Shown piece after piece: positions 1 through 7,946 of a stretch of 64,000 nt of DNA. The notes under the pieces are model-generated. The model searched no databases, was not told where the DNA came from, and saw only the letters and a list, made by a program, of their open reading frames with translations. Origin of the DNA: DASPKM01 sp035628135 (lineage in GTDB: Bacteria; Bacteroidota; Bacteroidia; Chitinophagales; Chitinophagaceae); assembly GCA_035628135.1 (NCBI GenBank), contig DASPKM010000006.1, positions 372,001-436,000 on the forward strand, read 5' to 3'. The position numbers and the translations under genes are program-made. Each line of letters begins with the position of its first letter. Positions within the stretch are counted from its first letter, which is position 1.

Positions 1-633
1 TTTCGGATATAGTTGGTCCGCTCTTTTTTTCATTTCTTCCGCAATATACGAACCAGCGCCACCCTGGCTTTGCAATTTACCGATGATGGTATGATAACTT
101 TTTTCATCGCGGTTCTGGCTTAGCTTGAATACATTTTCAACCGACTCCACTTCTACTTCGAAGCCTATGATGGCCTTCAGCATGCGGCTGGTATATTCCT
201 GCGGAAGGTTATCGAATATTGTAGGAGATTGGCTATTGTTGTTTTCGAAATGCAATGTGAACTTTCTCATGAGCGCCACCAGTCCATTATCATCCATGAA
301 CCTGATCGTGCCCCTCACGTGCACGGAAATATAATTCCAGGTAGACCCCTGTTGCGGATCGTCGTACCAACTGGCGCTCACATAAGTATGCGGGCTCGTA
401 AAAAGCGCCAGCACATTTGGATTTTGCTCGAACGCCTTGTGGTGATCGGTTTGCCGCATGATATGCGCCTGCAGGAACAATTTTCCATCGCGCTGCTCTA
501 TCAATACGGGCACCTGTGTTATCACGGGCTTGTTATCGGCGTCACAACCGGCAAGCGTTACAAAAGGATGCTCGCGCATGAATTGCAACACTACTTCCTG
601 GTCTTCTTCTTTGAAATAAGGCAGACTATACAT
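1..633 (-). CDS. FMN-binding PaiB-family protein (3' end beyond window)
   Basis: 211 codons are visible, from an ATG at 633-631 to the window edge, with no stop reached. The protein starts MYSLPYFKEEDQEVVLQFM and reads as a PaiB-type FMN-binding split-barrel protein: a central stretch around residues 85-125 contains the family-typical SPHTYVSASWY and STWNYISVHVRG. PaiB of Bacillus is about 207 residues, so nearly the whole protein is present. Family members bind FMN and have been described as negative regulators of sporulation and degradative enzymes; the role in a non-sporulating Bacteroidota is unknown. It lies 27 bp downstream of mrp on the same strand, separated by an 8-nt repeat array. 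Confidence 0.8.
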   Translation of the reverse strand, partial: MYSLPYFKEEDQEVVLQFMREHPFVTLAGCDADNKPVITQVPVLIEQRDGKLFLQAHIMRQTDHHKAFEQNPNVLALFTSPHTYVSASWYDDPQQGSTWNYISVHVRGTIRFMDDNGLVALMRKFTLHFENNNSQSPTIFDNLPQEYTSRMLKAIIGFEVEVESVENVFKLSQNRDEKSYHTIIGKLQSQGGAGSYIAEEMKKRADQLYPK

Positions 634-668
634 CGATAATGACTTAATGACTCAATGACTTCAATGAC
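634..668. repeat. 8-nt tandem repeat array between mrp and the paiB-like gene
   Basis: On the minus strand the unit GTCATTRA recurs at 668-660 (with one extra base), 659-652 and 651-644, then as a partial unit just before the ATG at 633. The first unit supplies the last codons and TGA stop of mrp. The same unit recurs five times at 41794-41833 and about twice at 23182-23197. The array has no obvious coding role. Confidence 0.7.
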
Positions 669-1779
669 CCAGCGGTTCATTTACTTCTTTTACTGTTTCC
701 GCTACTTCCACACCCTTCATATTTGCATTGCGCATGGCGATGCTGCGCGCGGCATTGCCTGCAAATTCGCCGAATGCTTTTTTCGAAATATGATCATCGC
801 TGACCATAATGGGAACTCCCGTGTCACCGCCTTCGCGTATGCTTTGCACCAGTGGAATTTGGCCGAGGAAGGGAATATCGTATTCTTCCGCGAGGCGTTT
901 GCCCCCTTCTTTTCCGAAAATGTAATATTTGTTGTCGGGCAATTCAGCGGGTGTAAAATAGCTCATGTTCTCCACCAACCCGATGATGGGCACATTGATC
1001 TGTGCCTGGCCAAACATCGCAATGGCTTTTTTTGCATCTGCAAGGGCCACATCCTGGGGAGTTGTTACCACAACCACGCCGGTAACCGGGACGGTTTGCA
1101 GCAGTGTAAGATGAATATCGCCTGTGCCCGGCGGCATGTCTACTATCAAATAATCCAGCGCGCCCCAATACACGTCAGTAACAAATTGCTTGATGGCGCT
1201 GCTGGCCATGGGGCCGCGCCATACCACCGCACTCCTTTCATCCACCAATAAGCCGATGCTCATGAGCTTTATGCCGAATTTTTCCAATGGCACTATCATT
1301 CCTTTTTCACCCACGTTCATCATGCGGGGCCGCTCGCCTCGCACGCCGAACATGATGGGCACGCTTGGCCCATAAATATCCGCATCCATCAGTCCCACGC
1401 TGCCTCCTCCTTCTGCAAAGGCCAGCGCAAGATTGGCGGCCACGGTGCTTTTTCCCACGCCTCCCTTGCCGCTTACCACCGCAATAATATTTCTTACCGC
1501 GGGAAGTACATTGCCGGCATCATTGCGCCTGGAAGTGGTATTGGCCGTGAAGTTCACATGCACATTGGCGGATTTGTTCACCAGCAGCTTAACAGCGTTT
1601 ACACAGGCATTATGTATCATGTCTTTCAGGGGACAGGCGGGCGTTGTAAGCACAACCGTAAAGGAAACATCGTTGCCGGAAATCACAATGTCCTTTACCA
1701 TATTAAGGGTAACGAGATCCTTCCCCAGGTCGGGTTCCTGAACATTGCTAAGTGCGTCAATTACTTGCTCACGGGTCAT
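661..1779 (-). CDS. mrp: Mrp/ApbC-type P-loop ATPase, Fe-S cluster carrier family
   Basis: 372 residues. An N-terminal MIP18/DUF59 domain occupies about residues 3-75, followed by a MinD/ParA-like ATPase with the deviant Walker A SGKGGVGKST at 103-112 and a switch-like DMPPGTGD later. Start is the ATG at 1779, where the family N-terminus MTREQVIDAL begins; an upstream in-frame codon at 1818 would add 13 residues with no homology. The family loads or transfers 4Fe-4S clusters. In many Mrp proteins a CxxC follows the ENMSYF segment; here that segment continues TPAELPDNKYY without cysteines, so the usual bridging ligands are missing. The last codons and the stop lie in an 8-nt repeat. It is followed by the paiB-like gene. 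Confidence 0.93.
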   Translation of the reverse strand: MTREQVIDALSNVQEPDLGKDLVTLNMVKDIVISGNDVSFTVVLTTPACPLKDMIHNACVNAVKLLVNKSANVHVNFTANTTSRRNDAGNVLPAVRNIIAVVSGKGGVGKSTVAANLALAFAEGGGSVGLMDADIYGPSVPIMFGVRGERPRMMNVGEKGMIVPLEKFGIKLMSIGLLVDERSAVVWRGPMASSAIKQFVTDVYWGALDYLIVDMPPGTGDIHLTLLQTVPVTGVVVVTTPQDVALADAKKAIAMFGQAQINVPIIGLVENMSYFTPAELPDNKYYIFGKEGGKRLAEEYDIPFLGQIPLVQSIREGGDTGVPIMVSDDHISKKAFGEFAGNAARSIAMRNANMKGVEVAETVKEVNEPLGH

Positions 1780-1867
1780 CACGAAAGGTTTTGTTAAAAA
1801 AGAATTACCAATCCGCAAAATTAATCCGTGGCAAGGGATTTTAGTTATTAAATATATTGGTTGTCCC

Positions 1868-1875
1868 TATATTTG
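1868..1875 (+). promoter_or_regulatory. Candidate Bacteroidota -7 box (TATATTTG)
   Basis: Exact match to TAnnTTTG, the -7 element of the Bacteroidota housekeeping sigma factor. It ends 6 bp before the ATG at 1882, so a normal transcription start would fall at or next to the start codon. No clear -33 TTG at the best spacing. Confidence 0.4.
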
Positions 1876-1881
1876 AAACCG

Positions 1882-2520
1882 ATGAAGCGATATTTACTTT
1901 TTATCACCCTATTTACTGCCGGGCTATGCATTTCTGCGAAGGCGCAATTTGAGCGATTGAGGGACTCCGTGGTGCAGTTATATGGCGTGGTAATGACGGC
2001 CGACAGCTTAAGAGGCATTCCCGCCGTAAGTATCGTTGTAAAAGGCCAGAACCGCGGTACCGTTACCAACGAACAAGGCGTTTTTTCCATAGTGGTAATG
2101 AAAGGCGACTTTGTTGAGTTCACCAGCATCGGCTACAAGCCAAAATTGGTGGAAATACCGCGAGAGCTGGATGGAAATCAATACAGTGTCATTCAATTGA
2201 TGGTTACCGATACCGTTTACCTTCCCGCCACCATCATTAAACCAAGGCCTACGCGCGAACAATTTGAAAGGGATTTCATCAATACCGATATTCCCGCGGA
2301 CGATATTGAAATTGCCCGGCAAAATACCGAGGAATCCAAGCGGCGCATCCTCGTAAGAAGCCTGCCCGCCGATGGCCGCGAAGGCGCCAATTATACCCTG
2401 CGCAACCAGGCCAACCGTTATTATTCAGCCGGCCAGATGCCTGCGCAAAACCTGTTCAATCCATTTGCATGGGCCGAATTCATACAGGCGTGGAAGCGCG
2501 GCGACTTCAAGAATAAATAG
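1882..2520 (+). CDS. Secreted protein with CarboxypepD_reg-like domain
   Basis: 212 residues from the ATG at 1882. A signal peptide MKRYLLFITLFTAGLCISAKA is followed by a carboxypeptidase-regulatory-like beta-sandwich at about 35-110. It shows the typical pattern GVVMTADSLRGIPAVSIVVKG, then GTVTNEQGVFSIVV and FTSIGYKP. This domain is common at the N-terminus of Bacteroidota surface proteins and TonB-dependent receptors, but no receptor follows. The C-terminal half is polar with FERDFINTDIPADDIEIAR and an asparagine-rich segment; I do not recognise it. Likely periplasmic or outer-membrane associated. Transcribed divergently from mrp. Confidence 0.8.
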   Translation: MKRYLLFITLFTAGLCISAKAQFERLRDSVVQLYGVVMTADSLRGIPAVSIVVKGQNRGTVTNEQGVFSIVVMKGDFVEFTSIGYKPKLVEIPRELDGNQYSVIQLMVTDTVYLPATIIKPRPTREQFERDFINTDIPADDIEIARQNTEESKRRILVRSLPADGREGANYTLRNQANRYYSAGQMPAQNLFNPFAWAEFIQAWKRGDFKNK

Positions 2521-2530
2521 AATAGCTGAT

Positions 2531-2595
2531 TTATTATTGATTATTCCTTTCCGGAGCCAGTAATTAGTAATTAATAATCAATAATTAATAATCAA
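2531..2595. repeat. 7-nt repeat dyad upstream of the hydroxyacyl-CoA dehydrogenase gene
   Basis: Five AT-rich heptamers in exact 7-nt phase occupy 2561-2595 (TAATTAG, TAATTAA, TAATCAA, then the last two again). An inverted copy lies at 2531-2545: ATTATTGATTATT at 2533-2545 is perfectly complementary to 2573-2585. The 15-base centre is GC-richer. It separates the CarboxypepD_reg-like gene from the dehydrogenase gene. Confidence 0.75.
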
Positions 2596-2598
2596 CGC

Positions 2599-2606
2599 TA
2601 GATTTG
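2599..2606 (+). promoter_or_regulatory. Candidate -7 box (TAGATTTG)
   Basis: Exact TAnnTTTG match 19 bp before the ATG at 2626, directly after the heptamer array. The -33 region falls inside the array and contains no TTG, so the call is tentative. Confidence 0.35.
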
Positions 2607-2625
2607 CATCCAAATTGATCGACGT

Positions 2626-3522
2626 ATGATCCAAACCGTGGCGGTTATAGGAGCAGGCACCATGGGCAATGGCATAGCCCACGTATTTGCCCAGCAAGGC
2701 TTTACCGTAAGACTGATAGATGTAAATGCTTCACAGTTGAGCAAAGCGCTTCAAACCATCAGTAAAAATTTCGACAGGCAGGTTGCAAAGGGTACTGTTT
2801 CAGAAGAACAAAAAAAAACCGCGCTGGACAGGATCAGCACGTTTAATGAACTGTCTAAAGGAATAGCGGATTGTCAACTGGTGGTAGAGGCCGCTACTGA
2901 AAATACGGAGTTGAAATTGAAAATATTTCAACAGATGGATGCCGAAGCCGAGCCAGATGCAATACTCGCCACCAATACTTCTTCCATTTCCATTACAAAA
3001 ATTGCCGCGGCTACCAAAAGGGCCGACAAGGTTATCGGCATGCATTTTATGAATCCGGTGCCGGTGATGAAACTGGTGGAGGTCATCAATGGTTATGCTA
3101 CCGGCAAGGATGTAACCAATACCGTTGTCGAGCTATCCAAACAATTGGGTAAGATACCCTGCGTGGTGAATGATTATCCCGGCTTCATCGCCAACCGCAT
3201 ACTCATGCCCATGATCAACGAGGCCATTTACAGCTTGTACGAAGGCGTGGCCGGCGTAGAAGAAATTGATACAGTTATGAAGCTGGGCATGGCGCATCCC
3301 ATGGGACCGTTGCAACTGGCGGATTTTATCGGGCTGGATGTTTGTTATTCCATCCTCAACGTATTGCACGATGGATTTGGAAACCCCAAATATGCGCCTT
3401 GCCCCCTGCTTACCAATATGGTCACCGCCGGAAAACTGGGCGTAAAAACGGGTGAAGGTTTTTACTCCTATGCCGTTAGCAGCAATAAAGAACTGGTGGT
3501 GAGCGAACGGTTTAAGCGATAA
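2626..3522 (+). CDS. 3-hydroxyacyl-CoA (3-hydroxybutyryl-CoA) dehydrogenase
   Basis: 298 residues, the usual length of the short Hbd/PaaH-type enzyme. An N-terminal Rossmann fold shows GAGTMGNG at residues 9-16; the conserved ATNTSSISIT and HFMNPVPVMKLVEV segments carry the catalytic Ser/His region; the C-terminal dimerisation domain begins near NRILMPMINEA. It catalyses NAD(P)-dependent oxidation of (S)-3-hydroxyacyl-CoA, or reduction of acetoacetyl-CoA. No hydratase is adjacent, but a thiolase C-terminus sits at the far end of the window. The precise acyl-chain preference cannot be told from sequence. Confidence 0.93.
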   Translation: MIQTVAVIGAGTMGNGIAHVFAQQGFTVRLIDVNASQLSKALQTISKNFDRQVAKGTVSEEQKKTALDRISTFNELSKGIADCQLVVEAATENTELKLKIFQQMDAEAEPDAILATNTSSISITKIAAATKRADKVIGMHFMNPVPVMKLVEVINGYATGKDVTNTVVELSKQLGKIPCVVNDYPGFIANRILMPMINEAIYSLYEGVAGVEEIDTVMKLGMAHPMGPLQLADFIGLDVCYSILNVLHDGFGNPKYAPCPLLTNMVTAGKLGVKTGEGFYSYAVSSNKELVVSERFKR

Positions 3523-3525
3523 CTG

Positions 3526-5778
3526 CTAATTGATTTTTATCCACCTTACTCCATCGGATTGTATCTGCAAACTGCTTTCATTCGGGATCACCGTAAACGA
3601 TTTCTTTGGCGTTTCGAATATTGGCCTGTCGGTTTTCCAAACTGCAACCACTGATTGGTTGCCATTCCACAATACCAGTATGCGGCCTTTACAGGTTGCC
3701 GGATCGGGTAAGGTTACCTGTGAGGTTTGTGTAAGGTCGGAGAGTTGTATCGTATAATCATCCTGGCTTACCGCGTATATTTTTGAAGTGGTATTGACAA
3801 CCTGCCTGAACACACCGCCATGCGCACGGAAAACATATCCTGAATCATCTATTGCGAGATAACCATTGGGGTTATTGGCATGCACATCTGGCAAATTAGG
3901 AATGCGCACCCTGCCGCCCTGGTCCATAAGCGCTATGCCATTGGTGGTGTTCACTTGGTATTCATTGGAATTATATTGCAGCCTGTTGAACGCGTTAAAG
4001 GAAAGGTTGCGGTTGTTGCCTGCCACAACGCGGTGGCCGGTAACCGTAAGGTCGGCATTGGCGATGTTGCGTGAAGTGGTGGAGAAAGTAGTCCAGGAAG
4101 CATCGTCGGCACGATAGAATTCGAAATCTCCCACTTTTCCTTCGGGATTGATCACGTCGCGGTTGTATATCAACTCACCATCCTGCGGATCTGTTATATT
4201 GTCTCTTTCAGCAGAGGTATAAGTAGGGAACAATATGCCACCCTGGTTTCTCAACATCATCTTTTGCTGGCTGTTGTCAACGTCCTTGATATAAAAATGT
4301 CCGTAGTCGTCTATGCCATGCGCCCATGTAACACCGCTGTGCCATGCTTTTAATTTAACCATGTCACGGCCCCAGGAATTTACCTGCAGGGTGTTATGCG
4401 GGGCGCGGTTAGTGGCAGGTTCCGGTACGCCGATGTGTATTTCTTTGTCCTGCAGGTTGAAGATAGCACCATAAGGTTTGTTGTATCCGCCGAGGTTCAG
4501 GAAGCCATGTTGCATCCAAACCGGCGTTTCAATGGAACCTACCTGCAGTTCATCCATATCGTTCAATCCAAATAAGCTGTAATACCTGTCGCCCGCGGCG
4601 TTCAATTGCCTTATGATGGCCGTACCGCCATTGGCAAGGCTTTTTGTAAAATCTATTTTTGAATCCTCTCCATTTAATCCAAGCGTACCGCTCTTTGCCA
4701 GCGACATCATTGCAACGTCAGGTACCGGCGTATCGGCATACCAGGTATAGGAATTGGCTGTCCAATACATATAAGAGTTGCGGGCGTCGTGCGAGCTCAG
4801 CACACTCCAGTGCCTCCGCGATACGCCTTGTTTATTGATGCCCACTACGTGAAACTCGCTGCAATCACCATAATCGCCGATAGCAAAACGTTGTTCCCAT
4901 GATTGCAGAAATGCTGCTTTAGTTGGGTCCGCGCGGTCGCCCCAGGGGGAAATGTTCCAGCCATATTGATACACGGTATTATTGGTATGCGCAACACCAT
5001 CTGGCTGAATGTTCACATAGTCCTGCATGTTGAACGACCAGTCCAGTCCCGTGCCCGACTGCGCAGCCTCAGATGCCTTGTGTACCAAGATGGACTGGTA
5101 ATGTTTTGGTGTGGAACTGGTAAGTACCAAGGTAGGCACCCGTTGGTCCGTTGACTCAATCGTTAAAAAAGCATCGCTCTTTGTATTGTTATTGATGGAA
5201 AGGCGGCCATTGCTGAAAAATAAATTGTTACCTCCAAGCGGCACTTCGCGGCTGGTGGAAAAACGTGCGGAAGAATCACCTACGGGGTTTCCCAATTGCA
5301 CGATAGAATCTGTTATCGCTACACCATTATCAGCCAACAGCGCAGGAGCGGCTGATCCTGACTGCAAGGCATACAAAGCATAAGGAACACTCAACAGTTG
5401 CGAAGCGCCCAGGTCAACGAAATTGTTGTTGCCTGCTGCGTCCATTTCCACCTGCATGTATTTATTGCCTGCGCCCCAGTTTACGCCTTGCAATGTGCCA
5501 TTGGCATACAAAGCGCCGGCGCTGCCGATGGCGAAATTGAACAATCCATATTTGTTGGTAGTAACGCCACGCGTTTCGGAATATTCAGCAGGCCCGATGG
5601 CGCTGCCACTGCGAATGGTAACGCGTATCCTTAAAACCTGGTTGGCCATGGCCACACCCGATTGGTCGCGGGCTGTACCCTGGTAGTTCAATTGAAACGG
5701 TGATTGTGCAAGCATCGTTTGCCCGCACAACAGCATGATCAAGCAAAACAGTAAAGTTTTCATGGACTGGTTTTTCAT
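3526..5778 (-). CDS. Large secreted protein with tail-fibre-like repeats, function unknown
   Basis: 750 residues with a signal peptide (hydrophobic core TLLFCLIMLLCGQTMLA, cleavage near AQS). Residues 25-140 form a Bacteroidota N-terminal module reading FQLNYQGTARDQSG with GLFNFAIG, often seen in exported adhesin-like proteins. The middle is rich in Asn, Gly, Ser and Thr, with phrases such as GYNKPYGAIFNL that resemble trimeric fibre or carbohydrate-facing beta structure. I see no enzymatic motif and no clear C-terminal T9SS sorting domain. It ends 3 bp from the convergent dehydrogenase gene and starts 13 bp after the T9SS-tagged gene on the same strand, so the two are probably one operon. 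Confidence 0.7.
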   Translation of the reverse strand: MKNQSMKTLLFCLIMLLCGQTMLAQSPFQLNYQGTARDQSGVAMANQVLRIRVTIRSGSAIGPAEYSETRGVTTNKYGLFNFAIGSAGALYANGTLQGVNWGAGNKYMQVEMDAAGNNNFVDLGASQLLSVPYALYALQSGSAAPALLADNGVAITDSIVQLGNPVGDSSARFSTSREVPLGGNNLFFSNGRLSINNNTKSDAFLTIESTDQRVPTLVLTSSTPKHYQSILVHKASEAAQSGTGLDWSFNMQDYVNIQPDGVAHTNNTVYQYGWNISPWGDRADPTKAAFLQSWEQRFAIGDYGDCSEFHVVGINKQGVSRRHWSVLSSHDARNSYMYWTANSYTWYADTPVPDVAMMSLAKSGTLGLNGEDSKIDFTKSLANGGTAIIRQLNAAGDRYYSLFGLNDMDELQVGSIETPVWMQHGFLNLGGYNKPYGAIFNLQDKEIHIGVPEPATNRAPHNTLQVNSWGRDMVKLKAWHSGVTWAHGIDDYGHFYIKDVDNSQQKMMLRNQGGILFPTYTSAERDNITDPQDGELIYNRDVINPEGKVGDFEFYRADDASWTTFSTTSRNIANADLTVTGHRVVAGNNRNLSFNAFNRLQYNSNEYQVNTTNGIALMDQGGRVRIPNLPDVHANNPNGYLAIDDSGYVFRAHGGVFRQVVNTTSKIYAVSQDDYTIQLSDLTQTSQVTLPDPATCKGRILVLWNGNQSVVAVWKTDRPIFETPKKSFTVIPNESSLQIQSDGVRWIKIN

Positions 5779-5791
5779 GTAATAGGGATAT

Positions 5792-6313
5792 TTATTGCCT
5801 AACGACTTTAATCAAATCTGTATTAACCGCAGCAGTGTTGGTAGATGAAGTAAACCTGATGATGAAGTACAATGCACCCGCCGGAATGTCCTGAGTGTTT
5901 ATCCTGTACGAACGCAATCCGCCCTGGTGCGCAAACTCCAATTTCCTCAGCACTTTGCCCGAAGCATCTGTTATTTCGCAACTGATGGTCCCACGCGATG
6001 CTTCCTGGTAATGGAGGTATCCATGGCTTACAAGAGGATTAGGTATAATGGTTGGCTTAACACGAACTGAACCCCTGGATGATGATTGCCATGCCTGTCC
6101 CTGCAAGATGCCAGCATTCACGAGCAATCGGTCTGTACCGGCAGAACGAACGGTGGTCATTTCGCCAACGCTCCACTCCAGTGATATGCCATTGGAAGCG
6201 CTTCCGCCCGTGGAATTCAGGATGGCAGGCGTTATTTCCTGCGCGACGGTTGCTTTGGTTGTTAACAACAAAAGGCAACCTATTAACAAAAGGTACGGCT
6301 TAAGGGTTCTCAT
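5792..6313 (-). CDS. Short T9SS type A sorting-domain protein
   Basis: 173 residues from the ATG at 6313. A signal peptide with core PYLLLIGCLLLLTTKATVA is followed by a short mature region, ITPAILNSTGGSASNGISLEWSVGEMTT. About 85 C-terminal residues resemble the Por secretion tail: PTIIPNPLVSHGYLHY, then ITDASGKVLRKLEF and DIPAGALYFIIRF, ending in a short basic tail. Proteins of this type are carried across the outer membrane by T9SS. The cargo portion is very small and has no recognised domain, so the protein may be mostly a sorting tail. First gene of a probable pair with the 750-residue secreted protein. Confidence 0.82.
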   Translation of the reverse strand: MRTLKPYLLLIGCLLLLTTKATVAQEITPAILNSTGGSASNGISLEWSVGEMTTVRSAGTDRLLVNAGILQGQAWQSSSRGSVRVKPTIIPNPLVSHGYLHYQEASRGTISCEITDASGKVLRKLEFAHQGGLRSYRINTQDIPAGALYFIIRFTSSTNTAAVNTDLIKVVRQ

Positions 6314-6435
6314 AGTTATTGGCTCGTCTAACGGATATCTATATGTGCAAAAACGAAAAAGCCGCTTAATTATTGGGTCGCGGCGCCGCCGATGTAACAC
6401 TCCTAAGATGAAACCCTTATACGTCTTGATATCAA

Positions 6436-7044
6436 TCAAGAATTGGCTTGACGGGTAATGGTCAGGCCTTCCATGCTGCCGAGTCCCCGTTCCAGGTTTT
6501 CCACATCTTTCAGCGGCACGCTTACCGTTACATTGCAGAAAAGCTGGATGTCTTTTTTCAAGACGGTCAATCCCATGTGCTTAAGCACTTTCAGCACCGC
6601 ATCAAGTTGTGTATAAGGAAATTGCAACTGGTATAGCGCGGCAATGGACCGGACCACCACCGGCGTGACCTGCAGGCAAAGCATGGTGGCTGTTTTGTAT
6701 GCATTGATGAGCCCCGGTATGCCGAGCAGGCTGCCACCGAAGTAACGCACCACAACCACCAGCGTGTTTGTTAATTGCCTGTTATCAATTTGTCCCAGGA
6801 TGGGACGACCGGCAGAACCGGAAGGTTCACCGTCATCGCTTACCCGAAAATTATAGCCCTCGGTGCCAAGGCGATAAGCAAAACAGTGGTGCGTAGCTTT
6901 TGGATGTTCTTTTTTGATGTCGCTCAGCCTTTGCTTCAACTCATCGGCGGATTGAATGGGGAAAGCATAAGCAATGAACCTGCTGCCGCGGTCTTTAAAT
7001 TCGGCTATAGATGAACGTTCTATGGTAAAATAAGTATCTGCCAT
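6436..7044 (-). CDS. yigZ: IMPACT/YigZ family protein (UPF0029)
   Basis: 202 residues. The N-terminal IMPACT fold is shown by SRFIAYAFPIQSADELK and HHCFAYRLG, then the hallmark DDGEPSGSAGRPIL and NTLVVVVRYFGG. The C-terminal part is the ferredoxin-like DUF1949 domain. The family is linked to translation regulation; the bacterial molecular role is not settled. It lies 11 bp downstream of the transporter gene and is probably in the ribD operon. Confidence 0.92.
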   Translation of the reverse strand: MADTYFTIERSSIAEFKDRGSRFIAYAFPIQSADELKQRLSDIKKEHPKATHHCFAYRLGTEGYNFRVSDDGEPSGSAGRPILGQIDNRQLTNTLVVVVRYFGGSLLGIPGLINAYKTATMLCLQVTPVVVRSIAALYQLQFPYTQLDAVLKVLKHMGLTVLKKDIQLFCNVTVSVPLKDVENLERGLGSMEGLTITRQANS

Positions 7045-7055
7045 ACCCGCAAAGT

Positions 7056-7946
7056 CTAGCCATAGGTAATAAGGGCGATGGCCCCTATGGCCAGCAAAAT
7101 ACCGATCCAGTTAATACCGGAAAGGCGTTCCTTAAAAAGCATCCAGGCCGCTACGGCGCTGAATAATACGATGCCCATGTTGTTGATGGGAATAATAGCC
7201 GAACTGTTATCGGCATATAATTTCAGCACCTGCAACAGGCACCAGATGGAAAAATAGTTTGGCACGCCTATCATAATGCCCGCCAGCACTCCCTTCCACG
7301 TCAATGCTGTACGGCCAGTCACCAGTTGCAAAACCAGCACGATCAGCCCTATCAAAGCCGCCATGGAAAACGCCGTGATCAGGTACGTGTCCTGATTGCC
7401 GTGGTCAAGGTAACCTTGCTCTACGTATTTTATCATGGTGTCCAGCAAACCGCTGCCGATGAACAATACCACCGGTAACAGGTACAGCCATCCTTTGCTT
7501 ACCGCGTTGCCTGCATGGGCTGTACCAGCCGCCTGCCGCTGGGGGTAACAGGTAAGCACAACCGCGATCAAAGCCACAATTATCCCCGCTATTTTGAATG
7601 CCGTAATGCTTTCGTTGTATAATACCAAGGAAAATACGAATGGGATGACCAGTGATAACTTATTGGCAACCGATGCAACGGCCACCCCCATTTTCTGGGT
7701 GGTAAAGCCAATGATATTATACAGGCCGATAAATACCGCTCCCATCAGGCATGCCCATCCGAACCAGGGCAAGGTGGTTACGTGCACATAATCTACAATG
7801 CCTCCCTGTACAATGCTGCCAGTAATAACACAGGCAAAATAGTTGAACACGATGGCCTGGAAAGTATCGATGCGCAGCCGTTCCACCACTTTGAACGCAA
7901 GGGTAAGCCATGATGTGAAAACGATGCTTCCAACCAGGTAGATCAT
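7056..7946 (-). CDS. EamA/DMT-superfamily transporter
   Basis: 296 residues with about ten hydrophobic segments in two five-helix halves, as in drug/metabolite transporters. Family-like features are the repeated EamA module ending in FNYFACVITGS and the C-terminal LFSAVAAWMLFKERLSGINWIGI, with the acidic/basic pair KERL that precedes the last helix. Substrate unknown. Its ATG overlaps the ribD stop by 4 bp (ATGA), so the two are translationally coupled, which makes a metabolite linked to riboflavin conceivable but unproven. Confidence 0.87.
   Translation of the reverse strand: MIYLVGSIVFTSWLTLAFKVVERLRIDTFQAIVFNYFACVITGSIVQGGIVDYVHVTTLPWFGWACLMGAVFIGLYNIIGFTTQKMGVAVASVANKLSLVIPFVFSLVLYNESITAFKIAGIIVALIAVVLTCYPQRQAAGTAHAGNAVSKGWLYLLPVVLFIGSGLLDTMIKYVEQGYLDHGNQDTYLITAFSMAALIGLIVLVLQLVTGRTALTWKGVLAGIMIGVPNYFSIWCLLQVLKLYADNSSAIIPINNMGIVLFSAVAAWMLFKERLSGINWIGILLAIGAIALITYG

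Noticed and set aside
655..1251. Long open frame on the plus strand opposite mrp
   Set aside because: Antisense shadow of a clearly conserved gene; no start context, no recognisable protein.
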